A DNA stretch of 64,000 nucleotides, taken from the NCBI GenBank assembly GCA_950022295.1, contig OX465596.1, positions 121,686,501 to 121,750,500 of the forward strand, written 5' to 3'. Below the pieces are notes generated by a model, which saw only the letters and a list, made by a program, of their open reading frames with translations, had not been told where the DNA came from and made no database searches. Shown one piece after another: positions 44,101 to 57,129 of the stretch. The stretch is from Bromus sterilis (taxonomy: Eukaryota > Streptophyta > Magnoliopsida > Poales > Poaceae). The position numbers were made by a program, and so were the translations under genes. Positions within the stretch are counted from its first letter, which is position 1. Every line of letters begins with the position of its first letter.

Positions 44101-46930
44101 TTTTTCCATAACCCTCTCAACTTTAGCACACATGTTATGTGGGTCAAATGATGATACCATGCCAAGTTTCAACCTTTCCTGAGTTTAGTTGTAGTGCTTT
44201 CCAATTTCAGGGTCATTTAGGCCAAAATAAATCATTAAATGCATGAAAAATAGCAAATGAAGTCAGAAAGGGTTGAACTTTTAGCATGTGGCTTTGAATG
44301 ATGCATATTGAATGCACAAAAATTCTTGAGTTCAAAGAAGTTTAGAAAAATGAAATGCCTTTGTAACAGATGAGTTTTCGTCTGAAACCATCGTACTTCG
44401 AAAGAGATGGTCCAGTTTGTACACGAAGTGCATCCAGCTTTTGTCGTAACCCTCTCAACTTTTGCACACATGTTATGTGGGTCAAATGTTCATACCGTGG
44501 CAAGTTTCAACCTTTTCTGAGTTTAGTTGTAGTGCTTTCCAATTTCAGGGTCATTTAGCCCAAAATAAATCATTAAATGCATGAAAAAGAGCAAAAGAAG
44601 TCAGAAAGGGTTGAAATTTTAGCATGTGTCTTTGAATGATGCATATTGAATGCACAAAAAGTCTTGAGTTCAAATAAGTTTAGAAAAATGAAATGCCTTT
44701 GTAACAGATGAGTTTTCGTTTGAAACCCTCGTACTTCCACAGAGATGTTCCAGTTTGTACACGAAGTGCATCCAACTTTTGCCGTAACCCTCTCAACTTT
44801 TGCATACATGTTATGTGGGTCAAATGATGATACCATGCCAAGTTTCAACCTTTCCTGAGTATAGTTGTAGTGCTTTCCAATTTTAGGGTCATTTAGCTCA
44901 AAAAAAATTATTAAATGCATGAAAAATAGCAAATGAAGTCAGAAAGGGTTGAAATTTTAGCATGTGGCTTTGAATGATGCATATTGTACGCACAAAAAGG
45001 CTTGAGTTCAAAGAAGTTTAGAAAAATGAAATGCCTTTGTAACAGATGAGTTTTCTTCTGAAACCCTCATACTTCGAAAGAGATGGTCTAGTTTGTACAC
45101 GAAGTGCATCGAGCTTTTTCCGTAACCCTCTCAACTTTTGCGAACATGTTATGTGGGTCAAATGATGATACCATGCCAAGTTTCAACCTTTTTTGAGTTT
45201 AGTTGTAGTGCTTTCCAATTTCAGGGTCATTTAGCCCAAAATAAATCATTAAATGCATGAAAAAGAGCAAATGAAGTCAGAAAGGGTTGAAATTTTAGCA
45301 TGTGGCTTTGAATGATGCATATTGAATGCACAAAAAGTCTTGAGTTCAAAGAAGTTTAGAAAAATGAAATGCCTTTGTAACAGATGAGTTTTCGTCTCAA
45401 ACCCTCGTACTTCGAAAGAGATGGTCAAGTTTGTACACGAAGTGCATCCACCATTTTCCGTAACCCTCTCAACTTTTGCATCCATGTTATGTGGGTCAAA
45501 TGATGATACCATGCCAAGTTTCAACCTTTCCTGAGTTTAGTTGTAGTGCTTTCCAATTTCAGGGTCATTTAGCTCAAAATAAATCATTAAATGCATGACA
45601 AATAGCAAATGAAGTCAGAAAGGGTTGAAATTTTAGCATGTGGCTTTGAATGATGCATATTGAACGCAGAAAAATTTTCGAGTTCAAAGAAGTTTAGAAA
45701 AATGAAATGCCTTAGTAACAGATGATTTTTCGTCTGAAACCCTCGTACTTCGAAAGAGATGGTCCAGTTTGTACACGAAGTGCATCCACCTTTTTCCGTA
45801 ACCCTCTCAACTTTTGCACACATGTTATGTGGGTCAAATAATTATACCATGCCAAGTTTCAACCTTTCCTGAGTTTAGTTGTAGTGCTTTCCAATTTTAG
45901 GGTCATTTAGCCCAAATAAATCATTAAATGCATGAAAAATAGCAAATGAAGTCAGAAATGGTTGAAATTTTAGCATGTGGCTTTGAATGATGCATATTGA
46001 ACGCACAAAAAGTCTTGTGTTCAAAGATGTTTAGAAAAAATGAAATGCCTTTGTAACAAATGAGTTTTCTTCTGAAACCCTCATACTTCGAAAGAGATGG
46101 TCCAGTTTGTACACGAAGTGCATCCAGCTTTTTCCGTAACCCTCTCAACTTTTGCGAACATGTTATGTGGGTCAAATGATGATACCATGCCAAGTTTCAA
46201 CCTTTTTTGAGTTTAGTTGTAGTGCTTTCCAATTTCAGGGTCATTTAGCCAAAAATAAATCATTAAATGCATGAAAAAGAGCAAATGAAGTCAGAAAGGG
46301 TTGAAATTTTAGCATGTGGCTTTGAATGATGCATATTGAATGCACAAAAAGTCTTGAGTTCAAAGAAGTTTAGAAAAATGAAATGCCTTTGTAACAGATG
46401 AGTTTTCGTCTGAAACCCTCGTACTTCAAAAGAGATGGTCCAGTTTGTACACGAAGTGCATCCACCATTTTCCGTAACCCTCTCAACTTTTGCACACATG
46501 TTATGTGGGTCAAATTATGATACCATGCCATGTTTCAACCTTTCCTGAGTTTAGTTGTAGTGCTTTCCAATTTCAGGGTCATTTAGCTCAAAATAAATCA
46601 TTAAATGCATGAAAAATAGCAAATGAAGTCAGAAAGGGTTGAAATTTTAGCATGTGGCTTTGAATGATGCATATTGAACGCGCAAAAAGTTCTAAGTTCA
46701 AAGAAGTTTAAAAAAATGAAATGCCTTAGTAACAGATGAGTTTTCGTCTGAAACCCTCGTACTTCGAAAGAGATGGTCCAGTTTGTACACGAAGAGCATC
46801 CACCTTTTTCCGTAACCCTCTCAACTTTCGCACACATGTTATGTGGGTCAAATGAGGATACCATGCCAAGTTTCAAGCTTTCCTGAGTTTAGTTGTAGGG
46901 CTTTCCAATTTCAGGGTCATTTATCCCAAA
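40850..46930. repeat. Tandem duplication of about 3,042 bp (9 monomers)
   Basis: Variants in 40.85-43.88 kb recur 3,042 bp later: CTTCCACAGAGATGTTCC at about 41,693 and 44,735, GTACGCACAAAAAGGCT at about 41,944 and 44,986, CATACCGTGGCAAG at about 41,449 and 44,491, and TTTTGCATCCATG at about 42,433 and 45,475. Between the copies only scattered substitutions are seen. The borders are approximate. Confidence 0.85.
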
Positions 46931-49900
46931 ATAAATCATTAAATGCATGAAAAATAGCAAATGAAGTCAGAAAGGGTTGAAATTTTAGCATGTGGCTTTG
47001 AATGATGCATATTGAATGCACAAATTGTCTTGAGTTCAAAGAAGTTTAGAAAAAATGAAATGCCTTAGTAACAGATGTGTTTTCGTCTGAAACCCTCGTA
47101 CTTCGAAAGAGATGGTCCAGTTTGTACACGAAGAGCATCCACCTTTTTCCGTAACCCTCTCAACTTTCGCACACATGTTATGTGGGTCAAATGAGGATAC
47201 CATGCCAAGTTTCAAGCTTTCCTGAGTTTAGTTGTAGGGCTTTCCAATTTCAGGGTCATTTATCCCAAAATAAATCATTAAATGCATGAAAAATAGCAAA
47301 TGAAGTCAGAAAGGGTTGAAATTTTAGCATGTGGCTTTGAATGATGCATATTGAATGCACAAATTGGCTTGAGTTCAAAGAAGTTTAGAAAAAATGAAAT
47401 GCCTTAGTAAGAGATGAGTTTTCGTCTGAAACCCTCGTACTTCGAAAGAGATGGTCCAGTTTGTACACGAAGTGCATCCACCTTTTTCCGTAACCCTCTC
47501 AACTTTCGCACACATGTTATGTGGGTCAAATGATGATACCATGCCAAGTTTCAACCTTTCCTGAGTTTAGTTGTAGTGCTTTCCAATTTCAGGGTCATTT
47601 AGCCCAAAATAAATCATTAAATGCATGAAAAATAGCAAATGAAGTCAGAAAGGGTTGAAATTTTAGCATGTGGCTTTTAATGATGCATATTGAATGCACA
47701 AAAAGTCTTGAGTTCAAAGAAGTTTAGAAAAATGAAATGCCTTTGTAACAGATGAGTTTTCGTCTGAAACCCTCGTACTTCGAAAGAGATGGTCCAGTTT
47801 GTACACGAAGTGCATCCACCATTTTCCGTAACCCTCTCAACTTTTGCACACATGTTATGTGGGTCAAATTATGATACCATGCCATGTTTCAACCTTTCCT
47901 GAGTTTAGTTGTAGTGCTTTCCAATTTCAGGGTCATTTAGCCCAAATAAATCATTAAATGCATGAAAAATAGCAAATGAAGTCAGAAAGGGTTGAAATTT
48001 TAGCATGTGGCTTTGAATGATGCATATTGAACGCACAAAAAGTCTTGTGTTCAAAGAAGTTTAGAAAAAATGAAATGCCTTAGTAACAGATGATTTTTCG
48101 TCTGAAACCCTCGTACTTCGAAAGAGATGGTCCAGTTTGTACACGAAGTGCATCCAGCTTTTGTCGTAACCCTCTCAACTTTTGCACACATGTTATGTGG
48201 GTCAAATTTTCATACCATGCCAAGTTTCAACCTTTTTTGAGTTTAGTTGTAGTGCTTTCCAATTTCAGGGTCATTTAGCCCAAAATAAATCATTAAATGC
48301 ATGAAAAATAGCAAATGAAGTCAGAAAGGGTTGAAATTTTAGCATGTGGCTTTGAATGATGCATATTAAATGCACAAAATGTCTTGAGTTCAAATAAGTT
48401 TAGAAAAATTAAATGCCTTTGTAACAGATGAGTTTTCGTCTGAAACCATCGTACTTCGAAAGAGATGGTCCAGTTTGTACACAAAGTGCATCCAGCTTTT
48501 GCCGTAACCCTCTCAACTTTTGCACACATGTTATGTGGGTCAAATGTTCATACCGTGCCAAGTTTCAACCTTTTCTTAGTTTAGTTGTAGTGCTTTCCAA
48601 TTTCAGGGTCATTTAGCCCAAAATAAATCATTAAATGCATGAAAAAGAGCAAATGAAGTCAGAAAGGGTTGAAATTTTAGCATGTGGCATTGAATGATGC
48701 ATATTGAATGCACAAAAAGTCTTGAGTTCAAAGAAGTTTAGAAAAATGAAATGCCTTTGTAACAGATGAGTTTTCGTCTGAAACCCTCGTACTTCGAAAG
48801 AGATGGTCCAGTTTGTACACGAAGTGCATCCACCATTTTCCGTAACCCTCTCAACTTTTGCACACATGTTATGTGGGTCAAATTATGATACCATGCCATG
48901 TTTCAACCTTTCCTGAGTTTAGTTGTAGTGCTTTCCAATTTCAGGGTCATTTAGCCCAAATAAATCATTAAATGCATGAAAAATAGCAAATGAAGTCAGA
49001 AAGGGTTGAAATTTCAGCATGTGGCTTTGAATGATGCATATTGAACGCACAAAAAGTCTTGTGTTCAAAGAAGTTTAGAAAAAATGAAATGCCTTTGTAA
49101 CAAATGAGTTTTCTTCTGAAACCCTCATACTTCGAAAGAGATGGTCCAGTTTGTACACGAAGTGCATCGAGCTTTTTCCGTAACCCTCTCAACGTTTGCG
49201 AACATGTTATGTGGGTCAAATGATGATACCATGCCAAGTTTCAACCTATTTTGAGTTTAGTTGTAGTGCTTTCCAATTTCAGGGTCATTTAGCCCAAAAT
49301 AAATCATTAAATGCATGAAAAAGAGCAGATGAAGTCAGAAAGGGTTGAAATTTTAGCATGTGGCTTTGAATGATGCATATTGAATGCACAAAAAGTCTTG
49401 AGTTCAAAGAAGTTTAGAAAAATGAAATGCCTTTGTAACAGATGAGTTTTCGTCTGAAACCCTCGTACTTCGAAAGAGATGGTCCAGTTTGTACACGAAG
49501 TGCATCCACCATTTTCCGTAACCCTCTCAACTTTTGCACACATGTTATGTGGGTCAAATTATGATACCATGCCATGTTTCAACCTTTCCTGAGTTTAGTT
49601 GTAGTGCTTTCCAATTTCAGGGTCATTTAGCTCAAAATAAATCATTAAATGCATGAAAAATAGCAAATGAAGTCAGAAAGGGTTGAAATTTTAGCATGTG
49701 GCTTTGAATGATGCATATTGAACGCGCAAAAAGTTTTAAGTTCAAAGAAGTTTAAAAAAATGAAATGCCTTAGTAACAGATGAGTTTTCGTCTGAAACCC
49801 TCGTACTTCGAAAGAGATGGTCCAGTTTGTACACGAAGAGCATCCACCTTTTTCCGTAACCCTCTCAACTTTCGCACACATGTTATGTGGGTCAAATGAG

Positions 49901-52900
49901 GATACCATGCCAAGTTTCAAGCTTTCCTGAGTTTAGTTGTAGGGCTTTCCAATTTCAGAGTCATTTATCCCAAAATAAATCATTAAATGCATGAAAAATA
50001 GCAAATGAAGTCAGAAAGGGTTGAAATTTTAGTATGTGGCTTTGAATGATGCATATTGAATGCACAAATTGTCTTGAGTTCAAAGAAGTTTAGAAAAAAT
50101 GAAATGCCTTAGTAACAGATGAGTTTTCGTCTGAAACCCTCGTACTTCGAAAGAGATGGTCCAGTTTGTACACGAAGTGCATCCACCTTTTTCCGTAACC
50201 CTCTCAACTTTCGCACACATGTTATGTGGGTCAAATGATGATTCCATGCCAAGTTTCAACCTTTCCTGAGTTTAGTTGTAGTGCTTTCCAATTTCAGGGT
50301 CATTTAGCCCAAAATAAATCATTAAATGCATGAAAAATAGCAAATGAAGTCAGAAAGGGTTGAAATTTTAGGATGTGGCTTTTAATGATGCATATTGAAT
50401 GCACAAAAAGTCTTGAGTTCAAAGAAGTTTAGAAAAATGAAATGCCTTTGTAACAGATGAGTTTTCGTCTGAAACCATCGTACTTCGAAAGAGATGGTCC
50501 AGTTTGTACACAAAGTGTATCCAGCTTTTGCCGTAACCCTCTCAACTTTTGCACACATGTTATGTGGGTCAAATGTACATACCGTGCCAAGTTTCAACCT
50601 TTTCTTAGTTTAGTTGTAGTGCTTTCCAATTTCAGGGTCATTTAGCCCAAAATAAATCATTAAATGCATGAAAAAGAGCAAATGAAGTCAGAAAGGGTTG
50701 AAATTTTAGCATGTGGCTTTGAATGATGCATATTGAATGCACAAAAAGTCTTGAGTTCAAAGAAGTTTAGAAAAATGAAATGCCTTTGTAACAGATGAGT
50801 TTTCGTCTGAAACCCTCGTACTTCGAAAGAGATGGTCCAGTTTGTACACGAAGTGCATCCACCATTTTCCGTAACCCTCTCAACTTTTGCACACATGTTA
50901 TGTGGGTCAAATTATGATACCATGCCATGTTTCAACCTTTCCTGAGTTTAGTTGTAGTGCTTTCCAATTTCAGGGTCATTTAGCCCAAATAAATCATTAA
51001 ATGCATGAAAAATAGCAAATGAAGTCAGAAAGGGTTGAAATTTTAGCATGTGGCTTTGAATGATGCATATTGAACGCACAAAAAGTCTTGTGTTCAAAGA
51101 AGTTTAGAAAAAATGAAATGCCTTTGTAACAAATGAGTTTTCTTCTAAAACCCTCATACTTCGAAAGAGATGGTCCAGTTTGTACACGAAGTGCATCCAG
51201 CTTTTTCCGTAACCCTCTCAACTTTTGCGAACATGTTATGTGGGTCAAATGATGATACCATGCCAAGTTTCAACCTTTTTTGAGTTTAGTTGTAGTGCTT
51301 TCCAATTTCAGGGTCATTTAGCCCAAAATAAATCATTAAATGCATGAAAAAGAGCAAATGAAGTCAGAAAGGGTTGAAATTTTAGTATGTGGCTTTGAAT
51401 GATGCATATTGAATGCACAAATTGTCTTGAGTTCAAAGAAGTTTAGAAAAAATGAAATGCCTTAGTAACAGATGAGTTTTCGTCTGAAACACTCGTACTT
51501 CGAAAGAGATGGTCCAGTTTGTACACGAAGTGCATCCACCTTTTTCCGTAACCCTCTCAACTTTCGCACACATGTTATGTTGGTCAAATGATGATACCAT
51601 GCCAAGTTTCAACCTTTCCTGAGTTTAGTTTAGTGCTTTCCAATTTCAGGGTCATTTAGCCCAAAATAAATCATTAAATGCATGAAAAATAGCAAATGAA
51701 GTCAGAAAGGGTTGAAATTTTAGCATGTGGCTTTTAATGATGCATATTGAATGCACAAAAAGTCTTGAGTTCAAAGAAGTTTAGAAAAATGAAATGCCTT
51801 TGTAACAGATGAGTTTTCGTCTGAAACCCTCGTACTTCGAAAGAGATGGTCCAGTTTGTACACGAAGTGCATCCACCATTTTCCGTAACCCTCTCAACTT
51901 TTGCACACATGTTATGTGGGTCAAATTATGATACCATGCCATGTTTCAACCTTTCCTGAGTTTAGTTGTAGTGCTTTCCAATTTCAGGGTCATTTAGCTC
52001 AAAATAAATCATTAAATGCATGAAAAATAGCAAATGAAGTCAGAAAGGGTTGAAATTTTAGCATGTGGCTTTGAATGATGCATATTGAACGCGCAAAAAG
52101 TTTTAAGTTCAAAGAAGTTTAAAAAAATGAAATGCCTTAGTAACAGATGAGTTTTCGTCTGAAACCCTCGTACTTCGAAAGAGATGGTCCAGTTTGTACA
52201 CGAAGAGCATCCACCTTTTTCCGTAACCCTCTCAACTTTCGCACACATGTTATGTGGGTCAAATGAGGATACCATGCCAAGTTTCAAGCTTTCCTGAGTT
52301 TAGTTGTAGGGCTTTCCAATTTCAGAGTCATTTATCCCAAAATAAATCATTAAATGCATGAAAAATAGCAAATGAAGTCAGAAAGGGTTGAAATTTTAGT
52401 ATGTGGCTTTGAATGATGCATATTGAATGCACAAATTGTCTTGAGTTCAAAGAAGTTTAGAAAAAATGAAATGCCTTAGTAACAGATGAGTTTTCGTCTG
52501 AAACCCTCGTACTTCGAAAGAGATGGTCCAGTTTGTACACGAAGTGCATCCACCTTTTTCCGTAACCCTCTCAACTTTCGCACACATGTTATGTGGGTCA
52601 AATGATGATACCATGCCAAGTTTCAACCTTTCCTGAGTTTAGTTGTAGTGCTTTCCAATTTCAGGGCCATTTCGCCCAAAATAAATCATTAAATGCATGA
52701 AAAATAGCAAATGAAGTCAGAAAGGGTTGAAATTTTAGCATGTGGCTTTTAATGATGCATATTGAATGCACAAAAAGTCTTGAGTTCAAAGAAGTTTAGA
52801 AAAATGAAATGCCTTTGTAACAGATGAGTTTTCGTCTGAAACCATCGTACTTCGAAAGAGATGGTCCAGTTTGTACACAAAGTGCATCCAGCTTTTGCCG

Positions 52901-55900
52901 TAACCCTCTCAACTTTTGCACACATGTTATGTGGGTCAAATGTACATACCGTGCCAAGTTTCAACCTTTTCTTGGTTTAGTTGTAGTGCTTTCCAATTTC
53001 AGGGTCATTTAGCCCAAAATAAATCATTAAATGCATGAAAAAGAGCAAATGAAGTCAGAAAGGGTTGAAATTTTAGCATGTGGCTTTGAATGATGCATAT
53101 TGAATGCACAAAAAGTCTTGAGTTCAAAGAAGTTTAGAAAAATGAAATGCCTTTGTAACAGATGAGTTTTCGTCTGAAACCCTCGTACTTCGAAAGAGAT
53201 GGTCCAGTTTGTACACGAAGTGCATCCACCATTTTCCGTAACCCTCTCAACTTTTGCACACATGTTATGTGGGTCAAATTATGATACCATGCCATGTTTC
53301 AACCTTTCCTGAGTTTAGTTGTAGTGCTTTCCAATTTCAGGGTCATTTAGCTCAAAATAAATCATTAAATGCATGAAAAATAGCAAATGAAGTCAGAAAG
53401 GGTTGAAATTTTAGCATGTGGCTTTGAATGATGCATATTGAATGCACAAAAAGTCTTGAGTTCAAAGAAGTTTAGAAAAATGAAATGCCTTTGTAACAGA
53501 TGAGTTTTCGTCTGAAACCCTCGTACTTCGAAAGAGATGGTCCAGTTTGTACACGAAGTGCATCCACCATTTTCCGTAACCCTCTCAACTTTTGCACACA
53601 TGTTATGTGGGTCAAATTATGATACCATGCCATGTTTCAACCTTTCCTGAGTTTAGTTGTAGTGCTTTCCAATTTCAGGGTCATTTAGCCCAAATAAATC
53701 ATTAAATGCATGAAAAATAGCAAATGAAGTCAGAAAGGGTTGAAATTTTAGCATGTGGCTTTTAATGATGCATATTGAATGCACAAAAAGTCTTGAGTTC
53801 AAATAAGTTTATAAAAATGAAATGCCTTTGTAACAAATGAGTTTTCTTCTAAAACCCTCATACTTCGAAAGAGATGGTCCAGTTTGTACACGAAGTGCAT
53901 CCAGCTTTTTCCGTAACCCTCTCAACTTTTGCGAACATGTTATGTGGGTCAAATGATGATACCATGCCAAGTTTCAACCTTTTTTGAGTTTAGTTGTAGT
54001 GCTTTCCAATTTCAGGGTCATTTAGCCCAAAATAAATCATTAAATGCATGAAAAAGAGCAAATGAAGTCAGAAAGGGTTGAAATTTTAGTATGTGGCTTT
54101 GAATGATGCATATTGAATGCACAAATTGTCTTGAGTTCAAAGAAGTTTAGAAAAAATGAAATGCCTTAGTAACAGATGAGTTTTCGTCTGAAACACTCGT
54201 ACTTCGAAAGAGATGGTCCAGTTTGTACACGAAGTGCATCCACCTTTTTCCGTAACCCTCTCAACTTTCGCACACATGTTATGTGGGTCAAATGATGATA
54301 CCATGCCAAGTTTCAACCTTTCCTGAGTTTAGTTGTAGTGCTTTCCAATTTCAGGGTCATTTAGCCCAAAATAAATCATTAAATGCATGAAAAATAGCAA
54401 ATGAAGTCAGAAAGGGTTGAAATTTTAGCATGTGGCTTTTAATGATGCATATTGAATGCACAAAAAGTCTTGAGTTCAAAGAAGTTTAGAAAAATGAAAT
54501 TCCTTTGTAACAGATGAGTTTTCATCTGAAACCCTCGTACTTCGAAAGAGATGGTCCAGTTTGTACACGAAGTGCATCCACCATTTTCCGTAACCCTCTC
54601 AACTTTTGCACACATGTTATGTGGGTCAAATTATGATACCATGCCATGTTTCAACCTTTCCTGAGTTTAGTTGTAGTGCTTTCCAATTTCAGGGTCATTT
54701 AGCTCAAAATAAATCATTAAATGCATGAAAAATAGCAAATGAAGTCAGAAAGGGTTGAAATTTTAGCATGTGGCTTTGAATGATGCATATTGAACGCGCA
54801 AAAAGTTTTAAGTTCAAAGAAGTTTAAAAAAATGAAATGCCTTAGTAACAGATGAGTTTTCGTCTGAAACCCTCGTACTTCGAAAGAGATGGTCCAGTTT
54901 GTACACGAAGAGCATCCACCTTTTTCCGTAACCCTCTCAACTTTCGCACACATGTTATGTGGGTCAAATGAGGATACCATGCCAAGTTTCAAGCTTTCCT
55001 GACTTTAGTTGTAGGGCTTTCCAATTTCAGGGTCATTTATCCCAAAATAAATCATTAAATGCATGAAAAATAGCAAATGAAGTCAGAAAGGGTTGAAATT
55101 TTAGCATGTGGCTTTGAATGATGCATATTGAATGCACAAATTGTCTTGAGTTCAAAGAAGTTTAGAAAAAATGAAATGCCTTAGTAACAGATGAGTTTTC
55201 GTCTGAAACCCTCGTACTTCGAAAGAGATGGTCCATTTTGTACACGAAGTGCATCCACCTTTTTCCGTAACCCTCTCAACTTTCGCACACATGTTATGTG
55301 GGTCAAATGATGATACCATGCCAAGTTTCAACCTTTCATGAGTTTAGTTGTAGTGCTTTCCAATTTCAGGGTCATTTAACCCAAAATAAATCATTAAATG
55401 CATGAAAAATAGCAAATGAAGTCAGAAAGGGTTGAAATTTTAGCATGTGGCTTTTAATGATGCATATTGAATGCACAAAAAGTCTTGAGTTCAAATAAGT
55501 TTATAAAAATGAAATGCCTTTGTAACAGATGAGTTTTCGTCTGAAACCCTCGTACTTCGAAAGAGATGGTCCAGTTTGTACACGAAGTGCATCCAACTTT
55601 TGTCGTAACCCTCCCAACTTATGCACACATGTTATGTGGGTCAAATGATGATACCATGCCAAGTTTCAACCTTTCCTGAGTTTAGTTGTAGTGCTTTCCA
55701 ATTTTAGGGTCATTTAGCTCAAATTTTTTTATTAAATGCATGAAAAATAGCAAATGAAGTCAGAAAGGGTTGAAATTTTAGCATGTGGCTTTGAATGGTG
55801 CATATTGTACGCACAAAAAGTCTTGAGTTCAAAGAAGTTTAGAAAAATGAAATGCCTTTGTAACAGATGAGTTTTCTTCTGAAACCCTCATACTTCGAAA

Positions 55901-57129
55901 GAGATGGTCCAGTTTGTACACGAAGTGCATCCAGCTTTTTCCGTAACCCTCTCAACTTTTGCGAACATGTTATGTGGGTCAAATGATGATACCATGCCAA
56001 GTTTCAACCTTTTTTGAGTTTAGTTGTAGTGCTTTCCAATTTCAGGGTCATTTAGCCCAAAATAAATCATTAAATGCATGAAAAAGAGCAAATGAAGTCA
56101 GAAAGGGTTGAAATTTTAGCATGTGGCTTTGAATGATGCATATTGAATGCACAAAAAGTCTTGAGTTCAAAGAAGTTTAGAAAAATGAAATGCCTTTGTA
56201 ACAGATGAGTTTTCGTCTGAAACCCTCGTACTTCGAAAGAGATGGTCCAGTTTGTACACGAAGTGCATCCACCATTTTCCGTAACCCTCTCAACTTTTGC
56301 ACACATGTTATGTGGGTCAAATTATGATACCATGCCATGTTTCAACCTTTCCTGAGTTTAGTTGTAGTGCTTTCCAATTTCAGGGTCATTTAGCTCAAAA
56401 TAAATCATTAAATGCATGAAAAATAGCAAATGAAGTCAGAAAGGGTTGAAATTTTAGCATGTGGCTTTGAATGATGCATATTGAACGCGCAAAAAGTTTT
56501 AAGTTCAAAGAAGTTTAAAAAAATGAAATGCCTTAGTAACAGATGAGTTTTCGTCTGAAACCCTCGTACTTCGAAAGAGATGGTCCAGTTTGTACACGAA
56601 GAGCATCCACCTTTTTCCGTAACCCTCTCAACTTTCGCACACATGTTATGTGGGTCAAATGAGGATACCATGCCAAGTTTCAAGCTTTCCTGAGTTTAGT
56701 TGTAGGGCTTTCCAATTTCAGGATCATTTATCCCAAAATAAATCATTAAATGCATGAAAAATAGCAAATGAAGTCAGAAAGGGTTGAAATTTTGGCATGT
56801 GGCTTTGAATGATGCATATTGAATGCACAAATTGTCTTGAGTTCAAAGAAGTTTAGAAAAAATGAAATGCCTTAGTAACAGATGAGTTTTCGTCTGAAAC
56901 CCTCGTACTTCGAAAGAGATGGTCCAGTTTGTACACGAAGTGCATCCACCTTTTTCCGTAACCCTCTCAACTTTCGCACACATGTTATGTGGGTCAAATG
57001 ATGATACCATGCCAAGTTTCAACCTTTCCTGAGTTTAGTTGTAGTGCTTTCCAATTTCAGGGTCATTTAGCCCAAAATAAATCATTAAATGCATGAAAAA
57101 TAGCAAATGAAGTCAGAAAGGGTTGAAAT

